Part shown: piece after piece, positions 28,210 through 35,836 of the stretch
How positions within the stretch are numbered: position 1 is the stretch's first letter
Layout of the letters: the number at the start of each line of letters is the position of its first letter
Assembly (NCBI RefSeq): GCF_900141835.1
Contig: NZ_FQZD01000005.1
Location: 1 to 64,000 of the forward strand
Origin: Propionispora hippei DSM 15287
GTDB lineage: Bacteria > Bacillota > Negativicutes > Propionisporales > Propionisporaceae
Direction: 5' to 3'
Length of the DNA: 64,000 nt
The notes under the pieces: generated by a model
The model's input: the letters and a program-made list of their open reading frames with translations, nothing else
What the model was told of the DNA's origin: nothing
The model's database searches: none
Made by a program: the position numbers and the translations under genes

Positions 28210-29298
28210 TTAACCGTGCTTGCGGCAGAATTCTTTCATGAATTGGCTAAGCGTTTGACAGCCGGCTACCGGCATCGCATTGTAAATAGAAGCTCTTAGT
28301 CCGCCTACCGAACGGTGTCCCTTCAGACCGGACATGCCGGCAGCAACCGATTCGGCGGCAAACATTTTTTCCAGTTCTTCATTGGGCAAACGGAAGGTGA
28401 CATTCATCAGCGAACGGCTGTCTTTGTCGGCATGACCGCGATAGAAGCCGTTGCTGCTATCTATTGCGTCATAAATCAGCCTGGCCTTGGTTACATTGCG
28501 CGCTTCCATAGCGGTCAGCCCACCTTGCGCTTTTATCCAGCGCAGCACCAAATTAAGCAGATAGACCGCAAAGGTCGGCGGTGTATTGTAGAGCGAATCG
28601 GTCGAGGCATGTGTGTCGTAGCGCAGCATGGTGGGAATGGTCCTGGGGCTGTTTTCCGCCAGTTCTTTGCGGATAATGACTGCAGTCACTCCGGACGGGC
28701 CCAGGTTTTTTTGCGCTCCGGCGTAGATTAGTGAGAACTTGGATGCATCGAACGGGCGGCATAAGATATCGGAAGACATATCGGCAAAGAGCGGCACCGG
28801 ACCAAAGGAAGGAAGCTCTTTCCATTGTGTACCGTAAATCGTGTTATTTGAGGTAATATGGACGTAGGCCGGCTTGTCGCTAAGCTGAATCTCTTCCTGC
28901 TGTGGCGTGCGGCGGTAGTTGCCTTCCGCTGTGGAGCCGGCGATGTGCGTCTGCCCGACCAGCTTGGCTTCTTTGAGTGCTTTCTCCGACCAGACACCGG
29001 TCAGGATGTAGTCGGCGGTCTGACCGGACGTCAGAAAATTAAGCGGAATCATGGCAAACTGTGTGCTGGCACCGCCTTGTAGAAAGAGTACGCGATATTC
29101 GTCGCCCAGTCCCAGCAATTCTTTCATGTTAGCTTCTGCTTCACGATTTACTTCTTCATACGGTTTGGAACGATGGCTGATTTCCAAGATGGACATTCCG
29201 GTATTGTTAAAATTTAAGAGCTCCTCCTGGGCTGCCTGTAATACATCGAGTGGCAGTACGGCGGGACCGGCATTAAAATTGATGATTCGGTTAGACAA
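28210..29298 (-). CDS. serC: phosphoserine aminotransferase
   Basis: Converts 3-phosphohydroxypyruvate and glutamate to 3-phosphoserine, the second step of serine synthesis, with PLP. I start at TTG 29298 (read MSNRIINFNAGPA) because GGGAGG lies seven bases upstream and the family begins with this block; codons upstream have no site. The 362-residue length is standard. Seen: FNAGPAVLP, ISHRSKPYEEV, GGASTQFAMIP near 78, and YAGAQKNLGPSG near 195, which carries the PLP lysine. It is divergent from serA, whose product feeds it, and the two share a roughly 630-base control region. Confidence 0.95.
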   Translation of the reverse strand: MSNRIINFNAGPAVLPLDVLQAAQEELLNFNNTGMSILEISHRSKPYEEVNREAEANMKELLGLGDEYRVLFLQGGASTQFAMIPLNFLTSGQTADYILTGVWSEKALKEAKLVGQTHIAGSTAEGNYRRTPQQEEIQLSDKPAYVHITSNNTIYGTQWKELPSFGPVPLFADMSSDILCRPFDASKFSLIYAGAQKNLGPSGVTAVIIRKELAENSPRTIPTMLRYDTHASTDSLYNTPPTFAVYLLNLVLRWIKAQGGLTAMEARNVTKARLIYDAIDSSNGFYRGHADKDSRSLMNVTFRLPNEELEKMFAAESVAAGMSGLKGHRSVGGLRASIYNAMPVAGCQTLSQFMKEFCRKHG

Positions 29299-29392
29299 AA
29301 GAATACCTCCCAGATTTCGCAAAGTGCGACATGATGTATGTTATTCTCAGAGAAAATATGTGATTTTTCGCCAGTGTGAATTATGATAATAA

Positions 29393-29422
29393 ATCATATC
29401 ACTATTTACAGTAATTTGCCAA
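29393..29422 (-). promoter_or_regulatory. serC promoter overlapped by an inverted repeat
   Basis: On the minus strand TTGGCA (29422-29417) and TATGAT (29398-29393) are 18 bases apart and point at serC. The -10 is one arm of TATGAT-AATAA-ATCATA (29382-29398), an operator-like repeat. It is about 60 bases from the divergent serA promoter. Confidence 0.6.
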
Positions 29423-29480
29423 GAGTAAATATAAGATTTCAGCAAAAATATGTAGATAAATGTTTTTTTTGAAAACACAC

Positions 29481-29509
29481 TTGACTTTACGAAGTGGATA
29501 AAATATAAT
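29481..29509 (+). promoter_or_regulatory. sigma-A promoter for serA
   Basis: TTGACT at 29481-29486 and a perfect TATAAT at 29504-29509, 17-base spacing. Transcription would start near 29516, just before the T-box leader. Confidence 0.85.
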
Positions 29510-29515
29510 CAGTCT

Positions 29516-29781
29516 ATCAACTTAATTGCCGGGCGGCCGTTTCTATTGCTGCTTTGCCTGTTGAACACAATGAAGGAGAAGTCATGAGCCGCAGTACGGC
29601 AGAGAGCCGGTGGAGGGTGCAAACCGGTGTACTGGGCAGATGATTCCGCTCCGGAGTGGCTGGTGATGAATTATGACGGGTCCGCCCGATACAGCGGTCA
29701 AAGTAGGCTGCGTATGCGGCAAGCTGGGTGGTACCGCGGGATTTCAGTCTCGCCCCAAATATTTTGGGGCGGGACTTTTTT
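29516..29781 (+). ncRNA. T-box riboswitch in the serA leader
   Basis: The leader contains the T-box sequence AAGCTGGGTGGTACCGCG at 29721-29738, an AGAGAG element with CCGGTGG and GTGCAAACCGG at 29601-29626, a UGAA specifier-loop segment at 29667-29670 and a GACGGGTCCGCCCGATA stem at 29675-29691. An intrinsic terminator follows. T-boxes read the charging state of a cognate tRNA and let transcription continue when it is uncharged. TCATGAGCCGC (29582-29592) pairs with GTGGCTGGTGA (29656-29666) to form stem I. The bases after UGAA read UUAUGAC, which contain no serine codon in the usual place; a UCC at 29645-29647 fits an alternative fold. Upstream of serA the expected ligand is tRNA-Ser. Confidence 0.92.
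29748..29781 (+). terminator. T-box terminator hairpin
   Basis: 13-bp stem GTCTCGCCCCAAA / TTTGGGGCGGGAC with loop TAT, one G-U pair, followed by six T residues. The alternative antiterminator would use the T-box sequence just upstream. Confidence 0.9.
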
Positions 29782-29838
29782 GCGTGACCGGCAGGTTTGA
29801 ATTCCGGTCATAACCCCCAAGGAGGAGCTGGCTGTTCT

Positions 29839-29889
29839 ATGCTTGCGAGCGGAGACAGCAAAGCAAGTTGTTCGCTGATGGTTAGTTGA
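29839..29889 (+). CDS. possible serine-rich leader peptide upstream of serA
   Basis: A 16-codon frame from ATG 29839 to TGA 29887-29889 encodes MLASGDSKASCSLMVS, with five serines (AGC, AGC, AGT, TCG, AGT). GGAGGAG at 29821-29827 lies 11 bases before the ATG, somewhat far but usable. A small AAGGGA/TCCCTT hairpin follows at 29889-29903. It sits between the T-box terminator and serA, where no gene is expected. A serine-rich peptide before a serine biosynthesis gene suggests translation-coupled control, but there is no clear terminator for it to act on, so this is a candidate only. Confidence 0.35.
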   Translation: MLASGDSKASCSLMVS

Positions 29890-29932
29890 AGGGAAGTCCC
29901 TTTGGCCTAATTCTTAAATTTGGAGGTAGACA

Positions 29933-31516
29933 ATGAAGATTTTAGTAAGTGATCCTGTTTCCGTACAGGGCATTGAAATTTTGCAAAAGGAGTTTCAGGT
30001 TGATGTAAAGACCAAGCTTTCGCCGGAGGAATTGATTGCGATCATTCCCGAATACGATGCTCTGGTAGTGAGAAGCGAAACCAAGGTGACCAAGGCGGTC
30101 ATCGAAGCGGCTGTTAAATTAAAAGCCATCGGGCGGGCCGGTGTTGGGGTGGACAATATTGATGTAGAGGCCGCCACTAAAAAGGGCATTATTGTTATGA
30201 ACGCACCGGAGGGCAACACTATCGCTGCTACGGAGCATACTATTGCTATGATGATGGCGCTGACGAGAAATATTCCGCAAGCCTATGCTTCGATGAAGCG
30301 CGGCGAATGGCAGCGCGGCAAGTTTACCGGTGTAGAAGTACGCGGCAAAACACTGGGGGTTATTGGTCTTGGCCGTATCGGCACAGGTGTCGCCAAGCGG
30401 GCGATTGCCATGGAAATGAAAATCCTGGCCTATGATCCGTTTATTAGCGCGGAACGGGCCAAAGCACTGGGCATTGAGCTGGGCGAGCTTGACGAGGTTT
30501 TTGCCAACGCTGATTTTATTACCTTGCATTTGCCGCTTACGTCGGAGACGAAAAATCTGATTAATCAAGCAGCGTTTGATAAAATGAAAACCGGCGTTCG
30601 TCTGGTCAACTGTGCCCGCGGCGGCGTGATTAACGAAGCCGATTTGGCTGCGGCTATTGAAGCGGGGAAGGTGGCTGGCGCTGCCATTGACGTGTTTGAA
30701 AAAGAACCGGTTGATCCGGAGAATCCGCTGTTAAAACTGGATAAAGTGGTCGTTACGCCGCATTTGGGAGCTTCCACGGCGGAAGCCCAGGTAGGCGTGG
30801 CTGTCGATGTGGCCCATGGCATTATTGCCGCCTTAAAGGGTGAGCCGGTGGCCACCGCCGTCAACATGGCACCCATACCCGCCGATGTGCTGGAACGGAT
30901 TAAGCCGTTCTTTACCTTGGCGGAAAAAATGGGCTGTCTAGCCGTGGCTATCGCCGATGGCCGTATCAATTCCATCCAGGTGGAATACAATGGTGAAATT
31001 ACCGAAGTGGACACGAAAATGCTGACTACGGCAGTAGTCAAGGGTGTGCTCAATCCGATCCTGCAGGAAACAGTGAACTATGTCAACACTCCCGGGATTG
31101 CCAAAACCCGCGGCATTGCCGTCCGGGAAGTGAAAATAAAACAGACGGCTGATTTTGCCGATTTGATTACGGTAAGAATTAACAGTGACAAGGGCTATCA
31201 TACGGTTGGCGGCACGCTGTTTGGCCAGGAAGGCCGGATTGTATCCATCGACGGCCATCGCGTGGATGTCGATCCCAGCGGCTGGCTCATGCTTAGTCCT
31301 CACATTAACCGCCCGGGCATTATCGGCAAGGTGGGCACCCTCTTAGGTCAGGAGGGCATTAATATTGCCAGCATGCAGGTAGGGAAGACCACGACGGAAG
31401 GCACCAATATTATGGCCTTAGGGGTCGACTCCGATATCCCTGTCGATGTATTGGCCAAGATTAAGGCTGTAGACGGAATATTCGGGGCGAAATTAGTTAA
31501 TTTCAACGCCGGTTAA
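29933..31516 (+). CDS. serA: D-3-phosphoglycerate dehydrogenase
   Basis: Oxidises 3-phosphoglycerate to 3-phosphohydroxypyruvate with NAD+, the first step of serine synthesis. ATG 29933 ([17 protein letters not shown]) has TGGAGG upstream. The 527-residue long form has the split substrate domain, the nucleotide motif GLGRIGTG near 145, [13 protein letters not shown] near 228 (with the catalytic Arg), the catalytic Glu in [12 protein letters not shown] and His in TPHLGAST, an allosteric substrate-binding domain, and a C-terminal ACT domain near 455-527 ([19 protein letters not shown]). The ACT domain is the usual site of serine feedback. Expression is controlled by the T-box leader; the DUF1015 gene follows 16 bases later. 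Confidence 0.97.
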   Translation: MKILVSDPVSVQGIEILQKEFQVDVKTKLSPEELIAIIPEYDALVVRSETKVTKAVIEAAVKLKAIGRAGVGVDNIDVEAATKKGIIVMNAPEGNTIAATEHTIAMMMALTRNIPQAYASMKRGEWQRGKFTGVEVRGKTLGVIGLGRIGTGVAKRAIAMEMKILAYDPFISAERAKALGIELGELDEVFANADFITLHLPLTSETKNLINQAAFDKMKTGVRLVNCARGGVINEADLAAAIEAGKVAGAAIDVFEKEPVDPENPLLKLDKVVVTPHLGASTAEAQVGVAVDVAHGIIAALKGEPVATAVNMAPIPADVLERIKPFFTLAEKMGCLAVAIADGRINSIQVEYNGEITEVDTKMLTTAVVKGVLNPILQETVNYVNTPGIAKTRGIAVREVKIKQTADFADLITVRINSDKGYHTVGGTLFGQEGRIVSIDGHRVDVDPSGWLMLSPHINRPGIIGKVGTLLGQEGINIASMQVGKTTTEGTNIMALGVDSDIPVDVLAKIKAVDGIFGAKLVNFNAG

Positions 31517-31532
31517 GCAGGAGGGAAAAAAG

Positions 31533-32777
31533 ATGGCTGTAATCAAACCGTTTTGCGGAGTAAGACCTGCGCCGGAATTGGCGGAGAAAGTGGTATCCCT
31601 GCCTTATGATGTTATGGACTCGGAGGAAGCCAGAAAAATAACTGAACGGAATCCCTACAGTTTTCTCCGGGTTACTAAATCCGAGGTGGATTTGGACCGC
31701 ACTGTTGATATTCATGGGCCCCAGGTATATGAAAAGGCTGCCGATAATTTGCGCCGCTTCATTGCCGAGGGGATTCTACGCCAGGACGCTACGCCTTGCT
31801 TCTATATATATAAGCAAAGAATGGGCGACCATGTGCAGATCGGACTGGTAGCCGGGGCATCGGTGGCCGAGTATCAACAAAACATAATCAAAAAGCATGA
31901 GCTGACCAGACATGATAAAGAGCTGGATCGGGTAAATCATATTACGGCCACCGAGGCCCAGACGGGCGCCGTTTTTCTTACCTATCAGTCCGATCCGTCA
32001 ATTAATGCACTGATCGCGTCGCACATGCGTACGCCGGTATATGATTTTATTACGGAAGATGGCATTGGACATACACTATATGTGGTTTCTGACGAAAAAG
32101 CCATTGCCGACCTGGAGGCGGCTTTTCAAAAGGTTCCGGTCATGTATATTGCCGACGGCCATCATCGTTCCGCTGCCGCCGCCAGAGTCGCTGATGCCTG
32201 GCATGAGAAAAGCGGGGCTACAGGCCAAGCGGAAGTGGATCGCTTCTTAGCCGTGATTTTTCCCCATGATATGATGTATATTATGGATTATAACCGGGTG
32301 GTTGCTGATTTGAACGGTATCACACCGGAGGCTTTTTTGCAGGCGTTGAAGGAGAAGTTTGACGTTGACGAATATACCGCCGGCACTTACAAGCCGCAGT
32401 CCGCCCATACTTTCGGCATGTATCTCAATACCGGAAAGTGGTACGCCCTTACGGCCAAAACGACAATTATTCCGGCCAATAATCCGGTAGCGAGCCTGGA
32501 TGTCAGTATTTTACAGGAGCAAGTGTTACAGCCGCTCTTAGGTATTGCAGATCCCCGTACTGACAAACGGATTCATTTTGTCGGCGGCATACGGGGCATG
32601 GCCGAATTGGAACGGCTGGTGGACAGCGGAAAATTTGCCGTAGCATTTTCCATGTTTCCCACTTCCATTAACGAACTGATGGCGATTGCCGATGCCGGTC
32701 AGATTATGCCGCCTAAGTCCACCTGGTTTGAGCCAAAATTACGTGATGCTATGGTCATTCATACCTTTGTCAGGTAA
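31533..32777 (+). CDS. DUF1015 family protein
   Basis: A 414-residue soluble protein beginning MAVIKPFCGVRPAPELAEKV, which with SLPYDVMDSEEAR identifies DUF1015. Near residue 207 it has ADGHHRSAAAARVA. This DGHHR block resembles the nucleotide-binding loop of the ParB/sulfiredoxin fold, which also includes free-serine kinases. The gene follows serA by 16 bases behind AGGAGG and is read from the same T-box-controlled transcript. Position plus motif suggest a role in serine or phosphoserine metabolism, for example phosphorylation of serine, but that is inference; the family's function is not established by anything in this sequence. A strong terminator follows. Confidence 0.88.
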   Translation: MAVIKPFCGVRPAPELAEKVVSLPYDVMDSEEARKITERNPYSFLRVTKSEVDLDRTVDIHGPQVYEKAADNLRRFIAEGILRQDATPCFYIYKQRMGDHVQIGLVAGASVAEYQQNIIKKHELTRHDKELDRVNHITATEAQTGAVFLTYQSDPSINALIASHMRTPVYDFITEDGIGHTLYVVSDEKAIADLEAAFQKVPVMYIADGHHRSAAAARVADAWHEKSGATGQAEVDRFLAVIFPHDMMYIMDYNRVVADLNGITPEAFLQALKEKFDVDEYTAGTYKPQSAHTFGMYLNTGKWYALTAKTTIIPANNPVASLDVSILQEQVLQPLLGIADPRTDKRIHFVGGIRGMAELERLVDSGKFAVAFSMFPTSINELMAIADAGQIMPPKSTWFEPKLRDAMVIHTFVR

Positions 32778-32865
32778 TTTTTACTGGATAAAGCCATAGT
32801 TTCTGTTTTTCTTTGCCGGCGGTGAAAAATCTGCCGTACTAATAATTCATAACGTATCTTGAGAT

Positions 32866-32908
32866 ATGGGGGTTCTCCGTGTGCTAACGGGGAACCCCCA
32901 TGGTTTTT
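32866..32908 (+). terminator. intrinsic terminator of the serA operon
   Basis: 14-bp stem ATGGGGGTTCTCCG / CGGGGAACCCCCAT (one G-U pair) with an eight-base loop and a GGTTTTT tail. The 308-base gap 32778-33085 holds this terminator, then the promoter and Fur box of the iron locus. Confidence 0.9.
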
Positions 32909-33000
32909 ATGAAAAATTTTTATTTGCCGGGGCCGTGGAAAATAGAAGGAAATAGCTATTTTAGGAGCAGTTGTGCAGCAGGGGAAATTCCATCTTTTTC

Positions 33001-33030
33001 TTGACAAAGTAAAAATAAGTGCTATATTAT
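33001..33030 (+). promoter_or_regulatory. promoter of the iron-uptake locus
   Basis: TTGACA at 33001-33006 with TATTAT at 33025-33030 (18-base spacing; TATATT at 33023 gives 16). Transcription would start near 33037, just before the Fur box. Confidence 0.75.
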
Positions 33031-33047
33031 ACTTGTGCTTTTGAAAC

Positions 33048-33062
33048 TGATATTCATTATCA
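33048..33062. promoter_or_regulatory. Fur box upstream of apbE
   Basis: TGATATT-C-ATTATCA matches the 7-1-7 Fur consensus (TGATAAT-N-ATTATCA) with one mismatch. It lies about 11-25 bases downstream of the expected start site, where bound Fur would block transcription in iron-rich cells. Confidence 0.8.
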
Positions 33063-33085
33063 TATATATATAAATGAGGTTACAA

Positions 33086-34078
33086 ATGACGACTGAATCG
33101 GGGAACTGCTATACAGAGTCCAAAGTAGGCATGAACACGTTTCTTCGCATAATCAGTTATGCCGGAAACTGCCCGGAAGCTTTTGCGGCGGCATGGGATA
33201 TCTTTCAAAGAATTGAACGATTGTGCAGCCGTTTTGAACAAACAAGCCAACTTTCGCAAATCAATCAAATGGCTGGCACGGCGCGGATGGCTGTGGACGC
33301 AGAAGTATTAAAAATCTTACTGGCAGCCCAGAAAGTTGCGGATTTTACCGGCGGTGCCTTTGATGCGACGATTGGAGCCGTAACCGAGCTTTGGGCGATT
33401 GGCGGGCCGGAAGGTAAGCTTCCGGCGGTAAGCGAACGTAAAGAAGCAGCGAACCTTGTTAATTACCGCTTGCTGGATATCAACAGGGAAGGTGTTTTTT
33501 TACCGCAGCCGGGCATGAAACTGGATGTAGGCGGGATTGCCAAAGAATTTGCCGTGCATGAGGCTGCCCAAACGGCATCCAATCAAGGGCTTTCAGCCGG
33601 TATTATTGATGCCGGCGGCGACATTTGCGCCATCGGTGCAAGGCCTGACCGGGAACCCTGGCGAATTGGCATCCAGCATCCCCGGCGGCAGAATGCGTTA
33701 CTGGCCAGTGTCTCGCTGCAAAATTGGGATACGGTGGAAACCTCCGGTGATTATCGCCGTTATCTCCAGAATAAGGACTTTTTTCATTCCCATATTTTTG
33801 ATCCCCGTGCCGATGACGAAACCGGTGAATTGATCAGCGTAACACTGGTTTACAAAAGGAAAGAACAGTTGCTCCCGATTAACGGAACGGCCTGTATGGT
33901 TGCTGGTCTAGCGGCAAGCAGGCGGTTTCTGGAACAGCTCCCGGGGGTCGAGGCGGTTTTGGTGACCAATAAACTGCAAGTCTTTATTACAGAGGGGCTG
34001 GAGAATTATATTCATGTTCTGCCACAGGACATGAAACAGCAAACAGTTGTTTTAAAAAGGAAGGTGTTTCAGGGATGA
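33086..34078 (+). CDS. apbE: FAD:protein FMN transferase
   Basis: Covalently attaches FMN from FAD to a Thr or Ser in flavin-carrier domains. I start at ATG 33086 (MTTESGNCYT), which has GAGG six bases upstream; ATG 33074 is too close to be served by it. The 330-residue protein has the ApbE blocks MNTFLRII, FSRFEQTSQLSQIN-like region near 45-60, KLDVGGIAKEFAV near 150, IDAGGDICAIG near 177 and ETSGDYRRY near 220. No signal peptide is evident, unlike many secreted ApbEs. The FMN-binding lipoprotein at 42101, the last gene of this locus, is the obvious substrate. It overlaps exbB by four bases. Confidence 0.93.
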   Translation: MTTESGNCYTESKVGMNTFLRIISYAGNCPEAFAAAWDIFQRIERLCSRFEQTSQLSQINQMAGTARMAVDAEVLKILLAAQKVADFTGGAFDATIGAVTELWAIGGPEGKLPAVSERKEAANLVNYRLLDINREGVFLPQPGMKLDVGGIAKEFAVHEAAQTASNQGLSAGIIDAGGDICAIGARPDREPWRIGIQHPRRQNALLASVSLQNWDTVETSGDYRRYLQNKDFFHSHIFDPRADDETGELISVTLVYKRKEQLLPINGTACMVAGLAASRRFLEQLPGVEAVLVTNKLQVFITEGLENYIHVLPQDMKQQTVVLKRKVFQG

Positions 34079-34701
34079 ACAGTATAGAACTTTTCCAAAA
34101 AGGCGGTCCCGTTATGTATTTGCTGTTACTCTGCTCATTGAGCGTTGCGGCGATTGCCATCGACCGGTTTCTTTTTTACCGGCGGGCGCGGGCGGGGCTG
34201 CAGCCTTTCTTGACTTTGCTGCCGGGTATTTTGCGGGAGCATCCTCTGGAAAAACTGCGGGAGCTTTTTCAGCAGGAGAAACATGCGGCCGGTTTTTTGG
34301 CTGAAACCGGGGTAAGTGCTGCCTGTGAAGAAAAGGATATTGAGCTTGCTTTGGATACGGCCTATACGGTGGCTGCCATGCAATTGCGCTCAAAGCTTAA
34401 TTATGTGTCCATGGTGGTGACGATGGCACCGCTATTAGGTCTTTTAGGAACGATCTTTGGGATGATCGATTCGTTCAGTATTTTTAATTTGCAGGCAGGC
34501 CAGCCGCTGGCGATTACGGGAGGCATCGGCGAAGCCTTGATTGCGACGGCAACCGGTTTGTGTGTAGCGATTTTCGCTTTGCTGGTACATACGTATTTTT
34601 CTCAGCAACTGGATAAGCTGCTTAGCGATTTGGATCTTGCGGCGTCTGTTGTTTTGTCCGAGTTGAAGCGGAAAAAAGGAGACAAGGGTCATGCGGCGTG
34701 A
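34075..34701 (+). CDS. exbB: ExbB-type proton channel subunit (MotA/TolQ/ExbB family)
   Basis: A 208-residue inner-membrane protein with three predicted membrane segments (about 12-32, 115-140 and 150-175), the usual ExbB/TolQ layout: a short N-terminal part, a large cytoplasmic loop and two closely spaced C-terminal helices. The block MAPLLGLLGTIFGMIDSF is the family signature. With ExbD it forms a proton channel that energises TonB. The ATG at 34075 overlaps the apbE stop (ATGA), so translation is coupled. ExbB could be confused with MotA or TolQ from sequence alone; the exbD and tonB genes that follow decide the name. Confidence 0.92.
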   Translation: MNSIELFQKGGPVMYLLLLCSLSVAAIAIDRFLFYRRARAGLQPFLTLLPGILREHPLEKLRELFQQEKHAAGFLAETGVSAACEEKDIELALDTAYTVAAMQLRSKLNYVSMVVTMAPLLGLLGTIFGMIDSFSIFNLQAGQPLAITGGIGEALIATATGLCVAIFALLVHTYFSQQLDKLLSDLDLAASVVLSELKRKKGDKGHAA

Positions 34702-35101
34702 TTTTCGTATAGCTGAGCAGCCCAAGATAATGATTATTCCGATGATTGATATTATGCTGTTTGTATTGGTGTTTTTTATGGTCAGTACCATTTATATGGT
34801 GCAGCTTAACACGCTGCCGGTGAATTTGCCGGCGGCTGCGGCAGCGCAAAGAGAAACAAAACCGAACCTGATTTCGATTACCATCACGGAGCAGGGGGAT
34901 GTTGTCTATGATAAGGATACTCTGCCGGTGGAGAATCTGGCTGAACGAATTCGAAGCTCTTTGATGGCCGATTCGGAAACGGTATTCGTTTTGCGTGGTG
35001 ACCGCAAAGCTTTTTATGAAGACATGGCGACGGTTTTGGATGCGCTGAAACAGTCCGGCGCGCGTCACGTATCGATTGCGACTGAGCTGAAAGGGAGGTA
35101 A
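34691..35101 (+). CDS. exbD: ExbD-type biopolymer transport protein
   Basis: A 136-residue protein with one N-terminal membrane helix (about 15-37, IPMIDIMLFVLVFFMVS) and a periplasmic domain. The aspartate in PMIDIMLF, at the start of the helix, is the proton-carrying residue conserved in ExbD/TolR. The start overlaps exbB by 11 bases, and tonB follows five bases after the stop. It is part of the ExbB-ExbD-TonB energy-coupling complex. Confidence 0.92.
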   Translation: MRRDFRIAEQPKIMIIPMIDIMLFVLVFFMVSTIYMVQLNTLPVNLPAAAAAQRETKPNLISITITEQGDVVYDKDTLPVENLAERIRSSLMADSETVFVLRGDRKAFYEDMATVLDALKQSGARHVSIATELKGR

Positions 35102-35106
35102 TTGCC

Positions 35107-35775
35107 TTGCAGTATCCGACTTATTGGCGGATGGCGTTTTTCTTGGCTTTTTTCTTTCATTTGACGGCTTGGCTGCTGGGAAGCCTGATTCTTCCCCATT
35201 TACAGGCGAAGACAGTTGCGGCGCCTGATTCCGTACAGGCCATAGAATGGGAGAATGTTGATACAGAAGAGAAGGTGGAGCCGCCTGTGGCGACACCGCT
35301 GCCGCCGCCTGAACCAAAAGAGGAAAAACCGCCTGAGCCGGCAAAACCTGAACAGCCGCCGGCTGAGCAGGAGGAAACGGCGCCGATTCTGGCGGAACAG
35401 GATGAACCGGTGATTGCGAAACTGCAAGAACTGGCAGAGGAACCGGAAAAGCTGGATAAGGTTGTTATTGTTAAGGAACCGGCAGACAGCGTGCCTGTAC
35501 AAATGGGGCAGCCGCCGAAGTTGATTACGGACTATTATCCGCCGTCAGCCAATGTCAAATTTCGTGGCAGGGTCAGTGTTTTTGCGACTATCGGCAAAGA
35601 TGGAAAAATCATTAAAACAAAAATCGCCGTTACCTCCGGCAAACCTGAGGTAGATCAGCTGGCGATGGATGCTGCCCGGCGCTGGACGTTTAAAGCGGCG
35701 CTGGATCAGCAAGGCCGACCGATGGAATGTACGAAAATTATTTCCATACCTTTTAATGTTCCTAAAAAGAAGTAA
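35107..35775 (+). CDS. tonB: TonB energy transducer
   Basis: A 222-residue protein starting at TTG 35107 behind GGGAGG. It has an N-terminal membrane anchor (about 8-27), a long Pro/Glu/Lys spacer (PPEPKEEKPPEPAKPEQPP near 65-85) suited to span a periplasm, and a C-terminal TonB domain (VKFRGRVSVFATIGKDGKI near 145, then MDAARRWTFKAA near 188). TonB carries inner-membrane energy to outer-membrane receptors, so its presence supports a diderm cell. No TonB-dependent receptor is encoded in this window. Confidence 0.92.
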   Translation: MQYPTYWRMAFFLAFFFHLTAWLLGSLILPHLQAKTVAAPDSVQAIEWENVDTEEKVEPPVATPLPPPEPKEEKPPEPAKPEQPPAEQEETAPILAEQDEPVIAKLQELAEEPEKLDKVVIVKEPADSVPVQMGQPPKLITDYYPPSANVKFRGRVSVFATIGKDGKIIKTKIAVTSGKPEVDQLAMDAARRWTFKAALDQQGRPMECTKIISIPFNVPKKK

Positions 35776-35793
35776 TTTTTTTTGCAATAATGA

Positions 35794-35808
35794 TGATAAT
35801 GAGTATCA
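35794..35808. promoter_or_regulatory. second Fur box, between tonB and the FTR1 permease gene
   Basis: TGATAAT-G-AGTATCA, one mismatch from the 7-1-7 Fur consensus, with further overlapping ATGATGATAAT and ATCATTATAAT hexamers around it. It suggests a separate iron-repressed promoter for the permease part of the locus, but I could not find a convincing -35/-10 pair here. Confidence 0.75.
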
Positions 35809-35836
35809 TTATAATAAAAAGAAGGTCGTGTACACT

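Noticed and set aside
29795-29838. Second riboswitch after the T-box terminator
   Set aside because: Only a simple TGACCGG/CCGGTCA hairpin near 29785-29810; no repeated T-box or other known motif.
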